NCBI RefSeq assembly: GCF_900115665.1 | Contig: NZ_FOXH01000002.1 | Span: 203,670 to 267,669 of the forward strand | DNA: 64,000 bases | Direction: 5' to 3' | Source of the DNA: Pseudarcicella hirudinis | Lineage (GTDB): Bacteria > Bacteroidota > Bacteroidia > Cytophagales > Spirosomataceae | Shown: positions 34,007-44,400 of the stretch, piece by piece | How the letters are laid out: every line of letters starts with the position of its first letter | Numbering within the stretch: position 1 is the stretch's first letter | Notes under the pieces: model-generated | Databases searched by the model: none | What the model was told of the DNA's origin: nothing | The model's input: the letters and a program-made list of their open reading frames with translations, nothing else | Position numbers and translations under genes: made by a program

Positions 34007-35347
34007 ATGAATATTACGCTCGAGAAAAATAGTAGTGTAAACGCTACATTGAAAGTTGCCCTCACAGAAGCTGACTACAAGGAAAAGGTAGATAAGACCC
34101 TTAAGGATTATCGTAAACGTGCAAATATCAAAGGTTTTCGTCCGGGAATGGTTCCAATGCCATTGGTTCAGAAAATGTTTGGTAAATCGGTGTTAGCTGA
34201 GGAGATCAATAATATCTTGAGTTCTTCAGTTTCTGAATATATCAAAGAAAATAAATTAAACATCGTTGGTGATCCGCTTCCGGCTCGTGAAGATCAGGAT
34301 GCGATCGACTGGGATGCTGATAAAGAATTTAATTTCTCTTACGAACTTGGCTTAGCCGGTGAGTTTGAGATTGATTTTGCTAAACTTCCGACAGTTACTT
34401 CTTACGAAATCAAAGCAGGTGACAAAGAATTGGAAGATACTATCCAAAATCTTAAAGGCCAGTTTGGAGAGCAGATTCACCCTGAAGCTGTAGAAGCAGG
34501 TGACATGGTTTTCGGAACTTTCAAACAAGGAGAATGGGTTGAAAAATCTGCTATTCCATTGAAAGCTGTTAAAGAAGATGCCTTATCAGTTTTTGTTGGT
34601 GCCCAAAAAGATGATGTTTTGAAATTTGATATCCAGTCAGTTTTCGTTGACGAAAAATCTCTTGCTCTGGCAACAGGTAAAAAAGTTGAAGAAGTTGCTG
34701 CTTTGCAGGGAGAAGTTGAATTTACCGTTGAAGATATCACACGTCAGGTTGCTTCTGAGTTGACTCAGGAGTTTTTTGACAAAGTTTTAGGAAAAGATAA
34801 AGTAGCTTCAGAAGAGGAATTCCGTACTCAGGTATTGGAAATCGTTCAGTCTAATTACAAACGTGAAGCTGAATATCTTCTGAGAATCGACGCTGAAAAA
34901 GCTATCTTAGAAAATACTTCAATCGAATTGCCGGAAGAATTTTTACGTAAATGGCTGATCGCAATCAACGAAGGTAAATTTACGCCTGAGCAGATCGATG
35001 CTGATTTTGAAAATGTTAAACGTGATTTACGTTGGACTTTGATCAAAAATGAAATCGCTGACAAACATGAGGTGAAAGTTGATTATCCTGAAGTTGTTGA
35101 AAAAGCGAAAGATATGGTTCGCAGCCAGTTCGGATTCCAGGGTGGAGCAGAAATGGAAAACGGCATGGAAGAAATGATTGAGAAAATCGCAACAGGATAT
35201 TTGACAGATAAGAGCAAATCTGATAATTTCATGAACATGTTCAATCAGGTTTATGCAGATAAAATCTCTAATGTTATCCTTGAGAATATTAAAGCTGATA
35301 CAAAAGTTGTTGATGTTGAAGAATTCAAAAGTGTAATCGGAGCTTAA
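34007..35347 (+). CDS. tig: Trigger factor, ribosome-associated chaperone
   Basis: 446 residues from ATG at 34007 (MNITLEKNSS); an in-frame TTG nine codons earlier is disregarded because the family starts at this Met. The N-terminal ribosome-binding domain carries the docking loop IKGFRPGMVP (GFRxG-K/M-xP type). The middle FKBP-like domain (about 150-240) is poorly conserved, as is usual in Bacteroidota, and the long helical C-terminal arms follow. It binds nascent chains at the ribosome exit. Neighbouring clpP and clpX keep the common tig-clpP-clpX order. Confidence 0.95.
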   Translation: MNITLEKNSSVNATLKVALTEADYKEKVDKTLKDYRKRANIKGFRPGMVPMPLVQKMFGKSVLAEEINNILSSSVSEYIKENKLNIVGDPLPAREDQDAIDWDADKEFNFSYELGLAGEFEIDFAKLPTVTSYEIKAGDKELEDTIQNLKGQFGEQIHPEAVEAGDMVFGTFKQGEWVEKSAIPLKAVKEDALSVFVGAQKDDVLKFDIQSVFVDEKSLALATGKKVEEVAALQGEVEFTVEDITRQVASELTQEFFDKVLGKDKVASEEEFRTQVLEIVQSNYKREAEYLLRIDAEKAILENTSIELPEEFLRKWLIAINEGKFTPEQIDADFENVKRDLRWTLIKNEIADKHEVKVDYPEVVEKAKDMVRSQFGFQGGAEMENGMEEMIEKIATGYLTDKSKSDNFMNMFNQVYADKISNVILENIKADTKVVDVEEFKSVIGA

Positions 35348-35368
35348 TCAGCCTTGAAAGATAAACAG

Positions 35369-35410
35369 AAACGCCTGCCGGAAATTCCTTTCGGCAGGCG
35401 TTTATTTTAT
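35369..35410. terminator. Terminator between tig and the convergent XRE regulator
   Basis: AAACGCCTGCCG (35369-35380) pairs perfectly with CGGCAGGCGTTT (35392-35403) over 12 bp with an 11-base loop, followed by ATTTTAT. It serves tig and, from the other side, the XRE gene. Confidence 0.92.
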
Positions 35411-35426
35411 AGACCTTTCTGAATAT

Positions 35427-35885
35427 TTAAAAGCCGATTTTCTGGCGTTCATGCTGATTTTGCAAGGTTCTGAAAACTTCTATGAATAACTGACGTTCAT
35501 ACCTTTCCTTCCAGAAATCAGATTCCTCCCGGAGTTTTTCCAGATCGGCAGAAATTTCTTCCGATTTCGAAATCACAGGATTTTGAATTATTGCTTTTTG
35601 AGGGAATGTCTCCGTTTCCAAAAGCTCTGAAAGAGAAACTTCCATAATACCGGCAATCTGCCTGGCTCTGTTGATAGTCAGATCCGTTTTATTTCTTTCA
35701 ATATCACCATAAGCAGTAGTTGAAAGATTCAGCATGTCAGCCATATTTTCCTGAGAAAGCCCTTTCAGCAACCTCAATTGCCTTATTTTTTCACCAATTG
35801 TCATTTCCTTATTGTGTTTGATAGTAAGAAGATGTTCATCCTTTTCCCGAAGAATTATGGATATATTTTGAGTTTTTAACATCAT
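35427..35885 (-). CDS. XRE-family helix-turn-helix regulator
   Basis: 152 residues as given from the first ATG; ATG at 35804 (MTIGEKIRQL), preceded by AAGGA, is a likely alternative that would give 125 residues. The HTH_3/Cro-CI domain reads IRQLRLLKGLSQENMADML, then AYGDIERNKTDL, with the typical SQ-x-x-x-A helix. The C-terminal third is charged and helical, probably a dimerisation coil. It lies antisense in the gap between tig and clpP, divergent from clpP, so it could regulate clpP-clpX; that link is inference. Confidence 0.85.
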   Translation of the reverse strand: MMLKTQNISIILREKDEHLLTIKHNKEMTIGEKIRQLRLLKGLSQENMADMLNLSTTAYGDIERNKTDLTINRARQIAGIMEVSLSELLETETFPQKAIIQNPVISKSEEISADLEKLREESDFWKERYERQLFIEVFRTLQNQHERQKIGF

Positions 35886-36118
35886 AAAAGCATAAAATGT
35901 TCATGATTCCGACAATTTATCAGTTAAACCGATTAGGATTATATTATACTTTTTGCATCTTTGCTGTCAGAGTTATCAATCACAGAAGATGAATAATACG
36001 AGTAAAGGTCGATAAAAAGCTCGTCGAACTATTTTTGCCTGAGGAAGGTTTTCTTTCGGGAATGTGAGGTAAATAATTTAAACTACTATTTTAAAATTTA
36101 AAATTCATATAATTAACT

Positions 36119-36829
36119 ATGTTTCCTAAAGACTTAAGTTCAGAAGAATTCAGAAAATATGCGGTTCATCACCGTGGCTTGAATGGTTTGGCTGTTGATC
36201 AATATATGAACCAGACAAATCAGATAGGAGGGGTTTCCCGTCCGTTTGTAGAAGATATGACTCAGTATATCATTGAAGAGCGTCCGATGCGTTTTGCCCA
36301 GATTGACGTGTTTTCACGTTTAATCATGGACAGAATCATTTTTATGGGTGTTCCGGTTGATGATTATATGGCCAATATTATCGTGGCACAAATGTTATTC
36401 ATGGAGTCAACTGATGCTAAAAAAGATATTGTAATGTATATCAACAGCCCGGGTGGTTCTGTTTATGCCGGTTTGGGTATTTATGATACAATGAATTATA
36501 TCCGTCCGGATGTAGCAACGGTATGTACTTCTCTTGCAGCTTCCATGGGGGCAGTACTTTTAGCAGGTGGTGCTGCGGGAAAACGTTCTGCCTTACCGCA
36601 TGCACGTATCATGATTCACCAACCTTCAGGAGGTGCTCAGGGTCAGTCAAGAGATATTGAAATTACAGCACGTGAAATCGTGAAAATTCGTAAAGAATTA
36701 TACGAAATCCTTGCCCTTCATTCAGGAAAGTCTTTCGAAGAAATTGAAAGAGATTCTGATCGTGACTACTGGATGCGTTCAGAAGAAGCGAAAGAATATG
36801 GTTTGATTGATGAAATTCTTACCCGTTAA
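36119..36829 (+). CDS. clpP: ATP-dependent Clp protease proteolytic subunit
   Basis: 236 residues. The serine protease triad is S142 (SLAASMGA), H167 (ARIMIHQP) and D212 (ERDSDRD), and [12 protein letters not shown] forms the handle/oxyanion region. The N-terminus is about 40 residues longer than the mature enzyme, as expected of a form with a propeptide. It assembles as two heptamers and degrades substrates unfolded by ClpX, encoded 197 bases downstream after a strong hairpin, so the two genes may be transcribed separately. Confidence 0.96.
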   Translation: MFPKDLSSEEFRKYAVHHRGLNGLAVDQYMNQTNQIGGVSRPFVEDMTQYIIEERPMRFAQIDVFSRLIMDRIIFMGVPVDDYMANIIVAQMLFMESTDAKKDIVMYINSPGGSVYAGLGIYDTMNYIRPDVATVCTSLAASMGAVLLAGGAAGKRSALPHARIMIHQPSGGAQGQSRDIEITAREIVKIRKELYEILALHSGKSFEEIERDSDRDYWMRSEEAKEYGLIDEILTR

Positions 36830-36923
36830 AAAATAATGAGGCATGACAAATCTGAATCAGATCATTGAGAATGAGATAGAAAGATTTCATATTTGTTATT
36901 GAATCCTTATATTTGTCATCAAT

Positions 36924-36967
36924 AAAAATGCTTACTACCAAGTTCAGAAGTAGTAAGCATTTTTGTT
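36924..36967 (+). terminator. Strong hairpin between clpP and clpX
   Basis: AAAAATGCTTACTAC (36924-36938) pairs perfectly with GTAGTAAGCATTTTT (36950-36964), 15 bp with an 11-base loop and a T-rich descending end. It indicates that clpP transcription ends here and clpX has its own promoter. Confidence 0.9.
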
Positions 36968-37026
36968 TAAAATTGAGTAAATTTACGTGCAGTAATCAGG
37001 TTTAAGAATATACCAACATAAAAACA

Positions 37027-38271
37027 ATGCCAAAACAAACCAATTGTTCGTTTTGTGGACGAGGTAAAAATGAAGTTCAGCTATTGCTTTCAGGAATAGA
37101 CGGACATATTTGTAATGACTGTTTAACGCAGGGTTATCAGGTCATTCAGGAAGAGTTGGCTCCTGAGAAACGAACTAAAGAGCGGAAAAAAGCTCAGAAA
37201 TTTCAGGTAATTAAGCCAATGGAGATGAAAAAGTACCTGGATCAGTATGTAATTGGTCAGGATGAAGCTAAAAAACATCTTGCAGTGGCAGTATATAATC
37301 ATTACAAGCGTTTGACGCAGACAAAATCAGAAGATGAAGTTCAGATTGAGAAATCGAATATCATTATGATTGGTGAAACCGGAACGGGTAAAACCTATCT
37401 GGCCAGAACAATTGCTAAAATGTTGCAGGTTCCTTTCTGTATTGCTGATGCTACTGTAATTACCGAAGCCGGATATGTGGGAGAAGATGTGGAAACAATT
37501 CTGACCCGTTTATTGCAGGCCGCTGATTATGATGTTGAAAAAGCTGAAACAGGAATCGTATTCATTGATGAAATTGATAAAATTGCCAGAAAATCTGATA
37601 ACCCCTCTATTACAAGAGATGTATCCGGTGAAGGGGTTCAGCAGGCTCTTTTGAAATTGCTTGAAGGCTCTATTGTAAACGTTCCCCCGCAGGGCGGACG
37701 TAAACACCCGGATCAGAAGCTGGTAGCAGTAAATACAGAGAATATTTTGTTCATTTGCGGAGGTGCTTTTGACGGAATTGAAAGACATATTGCCAAACGT
37801 CTCAACTCCCGTCCGATTGGTTTCTCCGGCGATGATACATTCTTCGAGGCATTTGATAAAGATCAGATGATGAAGTATGTTTCTGCTCAGGATCTCAAAT
37901 CCTTCGGTTTGATTCCTGAACTTTTAGGAAGACTTCCGGTAGTTACTTTCCTTAATTCTCTTGATAAGGAAGCATTGCTTTCGATTCTTGAATCGCCTAA
38001 AAATGCTTTGATTAAACAATATTACAAACTCTTCAAAATGGAAGGAATTGATCTTTCTTTTGAGAAAGAGGCGCTGGAATATATTGTTGATCAGGCCATG
38101 CAGTTTAAATTGGGAGCAAGAGGTTTGCGCTCAATTTGTGAAGCGATTATTGTTGATGCAATGTATGAATTACCTTCTTCTACTGATGTGAAGGATTTCA
38201 CGATTACCTTGTCATATGCCAGAGAAAAATTTGAAAGAACAGTATTCCATCAGATGAAACGTGCTGCATAA
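37027..38271 (+). CDS. clpX: ATP-dependent Clp protease ATP-binding subunit ClpX
   Basis: 414 residues. N-terminal zinc-binding domain with C7, C10, C29 and C32. AAA+ core with Walker A GETGTGKT (about 117-124), Walker [11 protein letters not shown] (about 179-188), the pore loop GYVGEDVE and sensor regions such as GARGLRSI. It unfolds substrates and feeds them to ClpP. Length and domain order are normal for the family. Confidence 0.97.
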   Translation: MPKQTNCSFCGRGKNEVQLLLSGIDGHICNDCLTQGYQVIQEELAPEKRTKERKKAQKFQVIKPMEMKKYLDQYVIGQDEAKKHLAVAVYNHYKRLTQTKSEDEVQIEKSNIIMIGETGTGKTYLARTIAKMLQVPFCIADATVITEAGYVGEDVETILTRLLQAADYDVEKAETGIVFIDEIDKIARKSDNPSITRDVSGEGVQQALLKLLEGSIVNVPPQGGRKHPDQKLVAVNTENILFICGGAFDGIERHIAKRLNSRPIGFSGDDTFFEAFDKDQMMKYVSAQDLKSFGLIPELLGRLPVVTFLNSLDKEALLSILESPKNALIKQYYKLFKMEGIDLSFEKEALEYIVDQAMQFKLGARGLRSICEAIIVDAMYELPSSTDVKDFTITLSYAREKFERTVFHQMKRAA

Positions 38272-38300
38272 GATTTCTTCTTAAAGAGATATATCATAGA

Positions 38301-38339
38301 ACAGACCCTTTTCCAACCCGGAAAAGGGTCTGTTGTTTT
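38301..38339 (+). terminator. Terminator after clpX
   Basis: ACAGACCCTTTTCC (38301-38314) pairs perfectly with GGAAAAGGGTCTGT (38320-38333), a 14-bp stem with a 5-base loop, followed by TGTTTT. Confidence 0.93.
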
Positions 38340-38496
38340 ACAAAAACAGGACGGCCATAATTTTGGGGAAAGAACTTTCGGCTTATGGCCGGATCAATGA
38401 AAATCTGAGAAATTTTACTAAAACTATTGTTCTTTCTACAACATGAGCATGTATATGTCGTTGTAAAAATGTGTTATTTTAATCCTGTATTTTATC

Positions 38497-39084
38497 ATGA
38501 AAAGATTTACTCCACAATTTACCTTATCTATTATAGTTTTTGCATTTTTTCTGGTAAGCTCTTGTTCCAGCAGAAGAGTTATTGTTCAGAATCGCCCGCA
38601 GCCAGAGCTGGCATCTTCTCCGCCTGAGGATTATACTGCCTATAAATCTGCAGAAAACCTGAGTGGATTTACGACAAAGGAAGAGTCTGAAAGTGTAAAA
38701 AATGTTCCTGAATTGCTTGCTTCAGCAGATTTTAAAAAGATTGAGGAATCAGCCAGAGGAACAAAATATGAAGCAAAATTCGCAAAAATGAGAACGATTC
38801 TGGCTGACCTGGAAAGTAAGAAGAAGGTTTCCGGAATGAATAATAAGCCAGGAGCTAAATTGAACTTTGCCCAGAAATCAATTATTAAGAATCTGGAGAA
38901 AAAAGTCTCAAAAATGGCTAAAACCAATGACTTCAGTGACATGGACGGAACCCTGAAAATTGGTCTTATTCTCCTTGCAATCGCCATTTTATTAGCTATT
39001 TTTGGGCTTGGATTAATATCAGGAATTGCCGGACTTGTGGGAATAATCTGTACAATTATCGGTTTGGTTAATACTTACGGATGA
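38497..39084 (+). CDS. Unrecognised lipoprotein with a hydrophobic C-terminus
   Basis: 195 residues. Signal peptide with lipobox (LVSSC, Cys23). A charged, Lys/Glu-rich middle (about 45-145) is followed by a very hydrophobic end (about 149-193: LILLAIAILLAIFGLGLI and a Gly/Ile-rich stretch) that could make one or two membrane helices. Bacteroidota genomes encode many such small lipoproteins of unknown role; I know no function. It lies alone between clpX and an alpha/beta-hydrolase gene. Confidence 0.72.
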   Translation: MKRFTPQFTLSIIVFAFFLVSSCSSRRVIVQNRPQPELASSPPEDYTAYKSAENLSGFTTKEESESVKNVPELLASADFKKIEESARGTKYEAKFAKMRTILADLESKKKVSGMNNKPGAKLNFAQKSIIKNLEKKVSKMAKTNDFSDMDGTLKIGLILLAIAILLAIFGLGLISGIAGLVGIICTIIGLVNTYG

Positions 39085-39143
39085 TAAGGTACTCAAATTG
39101 AGAGGATGATTATGTCGACCCGGAGAATAAAAATGGAAATTTA

Positions 39144-39866
39144 ATGGAAAAGAAAGCAGTTGTGTTGCTTCATGGCTTTGGGGAAGATTCTTCTATCTGG
39201 AGTAGTTTTGTTTCGGCGTTTCAGGACGAATATCTGGTGTTGACACCTGATTATTCCAGAATTGATTCGTTTAAAAATATTGAGGATTATGCAGATTTTG
39301 TCTATGAAGAAATCAAGGCAAAAGGTGTGGAGAAATGTGCTGTTATCGGACATTCTATGGGAGGATATATAGCTCTTGCTTTAGCCGAAAAACATCCGGA
39401 AATTATGAGAAGTTTAGGGCTTTTTCACTCTACAGCTTTTGAAGATTCGGAGGAAAGAAAACAGATGAGGTTGAAAAATGTTAGTTTCCTTGAGAAAAAC
39501 GGAACAGAAGCCTTTATCCGCAACTTTACGCCAAACTTGTATGCTGAACATTTTGTAAAGCAATATCCGGAGAAGATCAGTAATCATATTGAATCTTCAT
39601 CAACACTTCCTGTTACAGCTCTGATTGCCGGGATGAATGCTATGAGGTTGAGACCAGATAGAAAACATGTCCTGAAAGCAGCTAAATACCCTGTTTTATT
39701 TATTATCGGGGAACTTGACAAAAGTGTTCCACCTGAAGATTCAAAAGCTCAGATGATGATTCCTAAGTTTTTCAGTGTTTCAATTCTTGACCAGGTAGCC
39801 CATATGGGAATGGTAGAAGAGCCGGAAAGTACATTGGCAACCCTGGAAAAATTCCTGAAGAAATAA
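39144..39866 (+). CDS. Alpha/beta-hydrolase fold protein
   Basis: 240 residues, cytoplasmic (no signal). It opens with the usual first strand and oxyanion segment VVLLHGFGEDSSIW; the nucleophile elbow is GHSMGG with S71, the acid D192 (GELDKSV) and the base H220 (QVAHMG). The layout matches short-chain esterase/lactonase-like members of the family. Specific substrate unknown. It ends at a strong bidirectional terminator opposite the SusD-like gene. Confidence 0.87.
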   Translation: MEKKAVVLLHGFGEDSSIWSSFVSAFQDEYLVLTPDYSRIDSFKNIEDYADFVYEEIKAKGVEKCAVIGHSMGGYIALALAEKHPEIMRSLGLFHSTAFEDSEERKQMRLKNVSFLEKNGTEAFIRNFTPNLYAEHFVKQYPEKISNHIESSSTLPVTALIAGMNAMRLRPDRKHVLKAAKYPVLFIIGELDKSVPPEDSKAQMMIPKFFSVSILDQVAHMGMVEEPESTLATLEKFLKK

Positions 39867-39887
39867 TGGTTTTTAAGCTGTCTAAAC

Positions 39888-39919
39888 AAAAAATGCGACT
39901 CAACTGAGCCGCATTTTTT
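39888..39919. terminator. Bidirectional terminator between hydrolase and SusD-like genes
   Basis: AAAAAATGCG (39888-39897) pairs with CGCATTTTTT (39910-39919); inside, CTC pairs with GAG around a 4-base loop. T-runs on both strands make it bidirectional. Confidence 0.92.
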
Positions 39920-39935
39920 GTTTGATCAGAAGATC

Positions 39936-41384
39936 TTATTTTTTATCCCACCAAACACGGGTGTCGAAGCTGTCTTCACCTTGTACAGCCTGAACAGCCT
40001 TGTAGTTAGCACTGTTCAAATCACGTTCTGAAACAGGATAACCAAGTCTTCTTGGAATTTGCTTGCTTGGGTTAGCAGCACCAGGACCAGGAAGTAATGC
40101 AGGATAACCTGTACGTCTCCATTCAGCCCAGGCTTCATGTCCTTGCATGTAAAGAGCAACCCATTTTTGCTTACCGATCAACTCAAGCGCATTCGCGTCA
40201 TTATATTTAACATCATTCTGTGCAATGAAAGCAGCAAAAGCAGCATCAGTATAAACGCCCCACTGATCCATTGAAGCTTTAATAGCAGCCTCATATGAAG
40301 ATTTGGCATCGTCGCTGATCCAGCCCAATTTAGCTGCTTCGGCTTTTGAGAATAAAATCTGAGGATAGCTCAATACATAAGCAGGAGCATCTTGTTTTTT
40401 GATGATTTTTGCTGTAGGAAGAGAAACATCCGCAGGTTTAATTCCCGGGTTTTTCAATCCGTAAGGCATACCAACATAATCAAGAGAGTTAACAGTTTTA
40501 TCGGCATAAGCACCTAAACGAGGGTCATTCAATGGTTTCATATAGTTAACCATTGTAGCACTTACTGCAAAATCCAAACGTCCGCTTGTAACAAAACTGG
40601 TGTACCATGGGTTTTCGTTTTGTGAATCCTGCTGATATTTGTAAACAAGGTTATCATCATTTGAAGTAAAAACACCATCAGCCAATGCTGCATTAAATTC
40701 TGTTTTTCCTTTAGCAGGATCTACTTTAGAAAGACGCAAAGCCAAAACCAGACGCAATGAGTTAGCAAATTTCTTCCATTTTGCATTATTTCCAGCGAAT
40801 AAGAAATCTCCTTTTACCGGATTTCCTGAATCGAACTGTGCCTGAGCTTCTTTCAATTCTTTGAACAGGTCGTTATAAATATCCTGTTGTTTGTCGAATT
40901 TAGGACGGAAGTTATTATTCCCTTTCAATGCTTCTGAGTAAGGAATATCGCCCCAACGGTCAGTAACAACACTGAAATAATATGCTTTAAGAATACGGGC
41001 CAAAGCAATCTGGTTAGCATTTGAACCACCGGCAGTAGCAAGTCCTTTTGTTGCCGGATCTGTATTATAATTGATGATATACTGTAAGTTATTCATCGTT
41101 GTGTAAAAGATCGCATAATCAAAAGGTAAACCTGAGTAAGTTGAGATAGTCGTATAAGTAATCTCAGACCAGTGCTGTGCATAAAGAATCTGGGTAGCAG
41201 ATCCGTCAGAAACACCTAGTCTGACAGTTCTCATGGCTCCCGTTAACATACTTGTAATATTGGGTTTGGATGCGTTGTTCGGGTCAACGTTCATATCACC
41301 GAAATCATCGACTTTGCAGGCTGAAGCTACCCAAATGAGGGCTGCAAGTACAAGCCAAAGTTTTCTGTTCTGTATATTTTTCAT
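39936..41384 (-). CDS. SusD/RagB-family surface lipoprotein, pair 1
   Basis: 482 residues with lipobox Cys23 (WVASAC). The sequence has the SusD-like_2 pattern: MNVDPNNASKPNITSMLTGAM near the start (in the family the Asn-Pro-containing opening), SDRWGDIPYSEAL, and the C-terminal EAWAEWRRTGYPALLPG. It would cap its SusC partner, encoded directly upstream on the same strand (48-base gap), and help capture an oligosaccharide or other nutrient. No glycoside hydrolase is nearby, so the ligand cannot be guessed. A terminator follows. Confidence 0.92.
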   Translation of the reverse strand: MKNIQNRKLWLVLAALIWVASACKVDDFGDMNVDPNNASKPNITSMLTGAMRTVRLGVSDGSATQILYAQHWSEITYTTISTYSGLPFDYAIFYTTMNNLQYIINYNTDPATKGLATAGGSNANQIALARILKAYYFSVVTDRWGDIPYSEALKGNNNFRPKFDKQQDIYNDLFKELKEAQAQFDSGNPVKGDFLFAGNNAKWKKFANSLRLVLALRLSKVDPAKGKTEFNAALADGVFTSNDDNLVYKYQQDSQNENPWYTSFVTSGRLDFAVSATMVNYMKPLNDPRLGAYADKTVNSLDYVGMPYGLKNPGIKPADVSLPTAKIIKKQDAPAYVLSYPQILFSKAEAAKLGWISDDAKSSYEAAIKASMDQWGVYTDAAFAAFIAQNDVKYNDANALELIGKQKWVALYMQGHEAWAEWRRTGYPALLPGPGAANPSKQIPRRLGYPVSERDLNSANYKAVQAVQGEDSFDTRVWWDKK

Positions 41385-41432
41385 TTTAATAAAAGTCTTT
41401 AAGTGAAAATAACTGCGTTTTGATTACGGTTG

Positions 41433-44400
41433 TTAGAATGAGAATTTCAAGTTAACACCATAAGAACGTACCGGAGGCAGCTGACCACCTTCACCCCACA
41501 TGCTTGAAGTTTCTGAAGGGTCAACACCACCACCCACTTTGCTGTAAATAAGGAACGGGTTACGAACAAGGAACGCAATACTTGCAGTTTTAAAAGGAGT
41601 CTTTCTCAATAAAAGACCCGGAAGGCTGTAGCCTAAATTGATTTCACGCATTTTAACATAAGTCTTGTCGTATGTCCAGTATTCGTTCAGGTCGAAAAGC
41701 TTAGTTTCATATAAAGTCTGCGCATCAACATAGATATCATTCGGAGAACCGTCAGCTTTAACAGCATCATCCAATCTTACACCACCACCAGTTGAAGGAT
41801 CATCACGTTTTGGTTTACCACGGTCGTTAAGTCCGGCAGTTTGCTCACTAAGACCAGAACCTGCGTTGAACATACGGGTAGTAGAGTAGAATTTACCACC
41901 AACTACGAAATCAAACATTACTTTCAAAGTAAAGGCTTTGTATTTGAATGTGTTAAACACACCACCTTTGAAATCAGGAAGAACAGAAGCAATATCCTGA
42001 CCGGCATCGTACAGATAGAATCCGTCAGGACCAACCATACGTTTTCCGTTGCTAGGGCTGTCGATTTTATTACCAGCTGCATCCAATGCCTGATAAGTTC
42101 TGATTTTCTTACCGACAATAACACCCCAGTCAGAACCTTCACGGGCTACTAAGGTCAATCCACTACCACCAAAGATAGGTACACCTGCAAACGGACTTGA
42201 CTGAGCACCCTGGTTACCGTAAGTAGCTCCGATGTTGTCCAAACGATAAGCTTTAAGGTTATCTGCCAGTTCAATAACTTTAGAGCGGTTTTTGTCAACG
42301 TTTACGTCAATTTCCCATGAGAAATCTCTTGATTTAACAGCCATTGCATTAAGGTGTAATTCAACCCCGCTTGAACGGATGTTACCGGCATTAATCAAAG
42401 CACTTGTATAACCGCTTGATGATGGAACTGATAAAGGAACGATCTGGTTAACGTTGTCGGTGGTATAAACCGAAACTTCAAGGCCTAATCTGTTTTGGAA
42501 GAACTTCAAGTCAAAACCTCCTTCATACGAAGTAGAAAGACCTGGTTTCAGGTTAGTGTTTGGTAAACGGGCAGGGTTATACTGAGTCGGGTTTCCGGCA
42601 ATTGTCGTACCTGTTCCTGTTTCAGCAGGGTTAATAGCAAGGAACGTCGGGTTGATCTGGTAAGGTCCGATATCAGAACCAACCTGTGCAACCGAACCAC
42701 GGATTTTACCGAAAGAAAGAACTCTTCTGTTATCCATCAATTCAGTGAAGATAAAGCTCAATGAAGCTGATGGGTAGAAATATGAATTGTTTGCTTTAGG
42801 AAGTGTTGAAGACCAGTCGTTACGAGCGGTAGCTTCCAGATAGATCATGTCTTTGTAATCGATACTTGCAGAACCGTAAACACTGCGTACTTCTCTTTTC
42901 GACATGAAGTTAACAGTTGTAGGACGACCGATTGAGTTACCGATATTGTACAGGTCAGGAGTAGCCAAACCACCTGCTGTTGATTCAGAAATGAAGTTCA
43001 GGCTGTTTTGTCTGATGTTACCACCACCATTTGCATTAACAGTAATGTCTCCGAATTTTTTGTTGAATGACAACAAACCTTCGTAGTTATCTTCCACAGC
43101 AAATACAGAACCGATGGTATAGTTAGCAAGACGTTTTGTGCCTGAGGCAATTTTACTGTCGAAATTGTAGTTGTTGATATCTTTACGTGCCACAACAGAA
43201 GCAGAAAGGAAATCTGTCAATTTGTAAGTTAAACCTAAGTCTCCGAAGATTTTGTCATTGCGTACTGTACTGTTGTTCTCATAAACCTGAGTATAAGGGT
43301 TATCCCAGTAAAGCGGAGTAGTATTTTCAGGACCTGTGATGTTCCAGCTGCGATAAGTTCCGTCCGGATTACGATAGTTTTTCAACTGAGTCATATCCAA
43401 TTGACGTTGGAACCATTGGTTAAATGAACCTACTGTCTGGTTAGAACCACTATATCCATCCGCAGGACGGTTTAAAGTTCTTTCATTTGCGTAGTTCAGG
43501 TTCAGGTTCATGGAGAACTTTTTAGACAGGTCATTTTTAACTTTTACCGAAAGATAATCTCTTTTCTGATTACTGTTAGGAATGATACCGTCAGCTGTAA
43601 TATTAGTGTAAGATACGCGGAAGCTGTAATTGTCTCCTCTTTTTGAGAAAGCAATGTTATTGTTTATCGTTACACCAGTGTTAAAGAAGTCTCTTACGTT
43701 GTTAGGGTTTGGTGATAATGGAACTTGTTTTCCGAAATCAGGATCACTTGGAATCCATGAATACCAGGGTCTGTAAAGTGTTCCGTCCATTTTTGGTCCC
43801 CAGCTTTCATCTGCAGAATAGTCAAGAATTTTCTGACCATTGAAAGCTGCCCATGAAGCAGGGTGAACAGCCGGATTAAATTTGAAGATACCATAATCCT
43901 GAGAGTAACCTCCTCCATATTCGTTTTGATAAGTTGGTAATAAACTTACCTGATCAAAAGTAGTACTGTGGTTTACTTCAATACCGACACCATCCTGTTT
44001 GGTACCTTTTTTAGTAGTGATAACAATTACACCACCGGAAGCACGGTTACCGTAAAGTGCTGTAGCACTTGGTCCTTTCAAAACGTTAATGCTCTCTACA
44101 TCATCCATGTTAACATAGTTGATATCAGTAGGAGTACCGTCAACTACATACAATGGATCAGCCCCTGTTAATGAGTTGATACCACGGATACGTATAGTAG
44201 GTGTTCCGAATTTGGCCCCTGATTGTCCGAATACCTGAACCCCTGAAACCTTACCAGCCAGGGCATCGGCAACGTTTGTGTTACGGGTAGCATTCAGCTT
44301 TTCAGTACTAACACTTTGTGAAGAAGAACCTAAAGATCTTTTGTCACGGCTTTGGTTGAGGGCAGTAACAACAACTTCTTCGAGTGCAGCAACATCTGCT

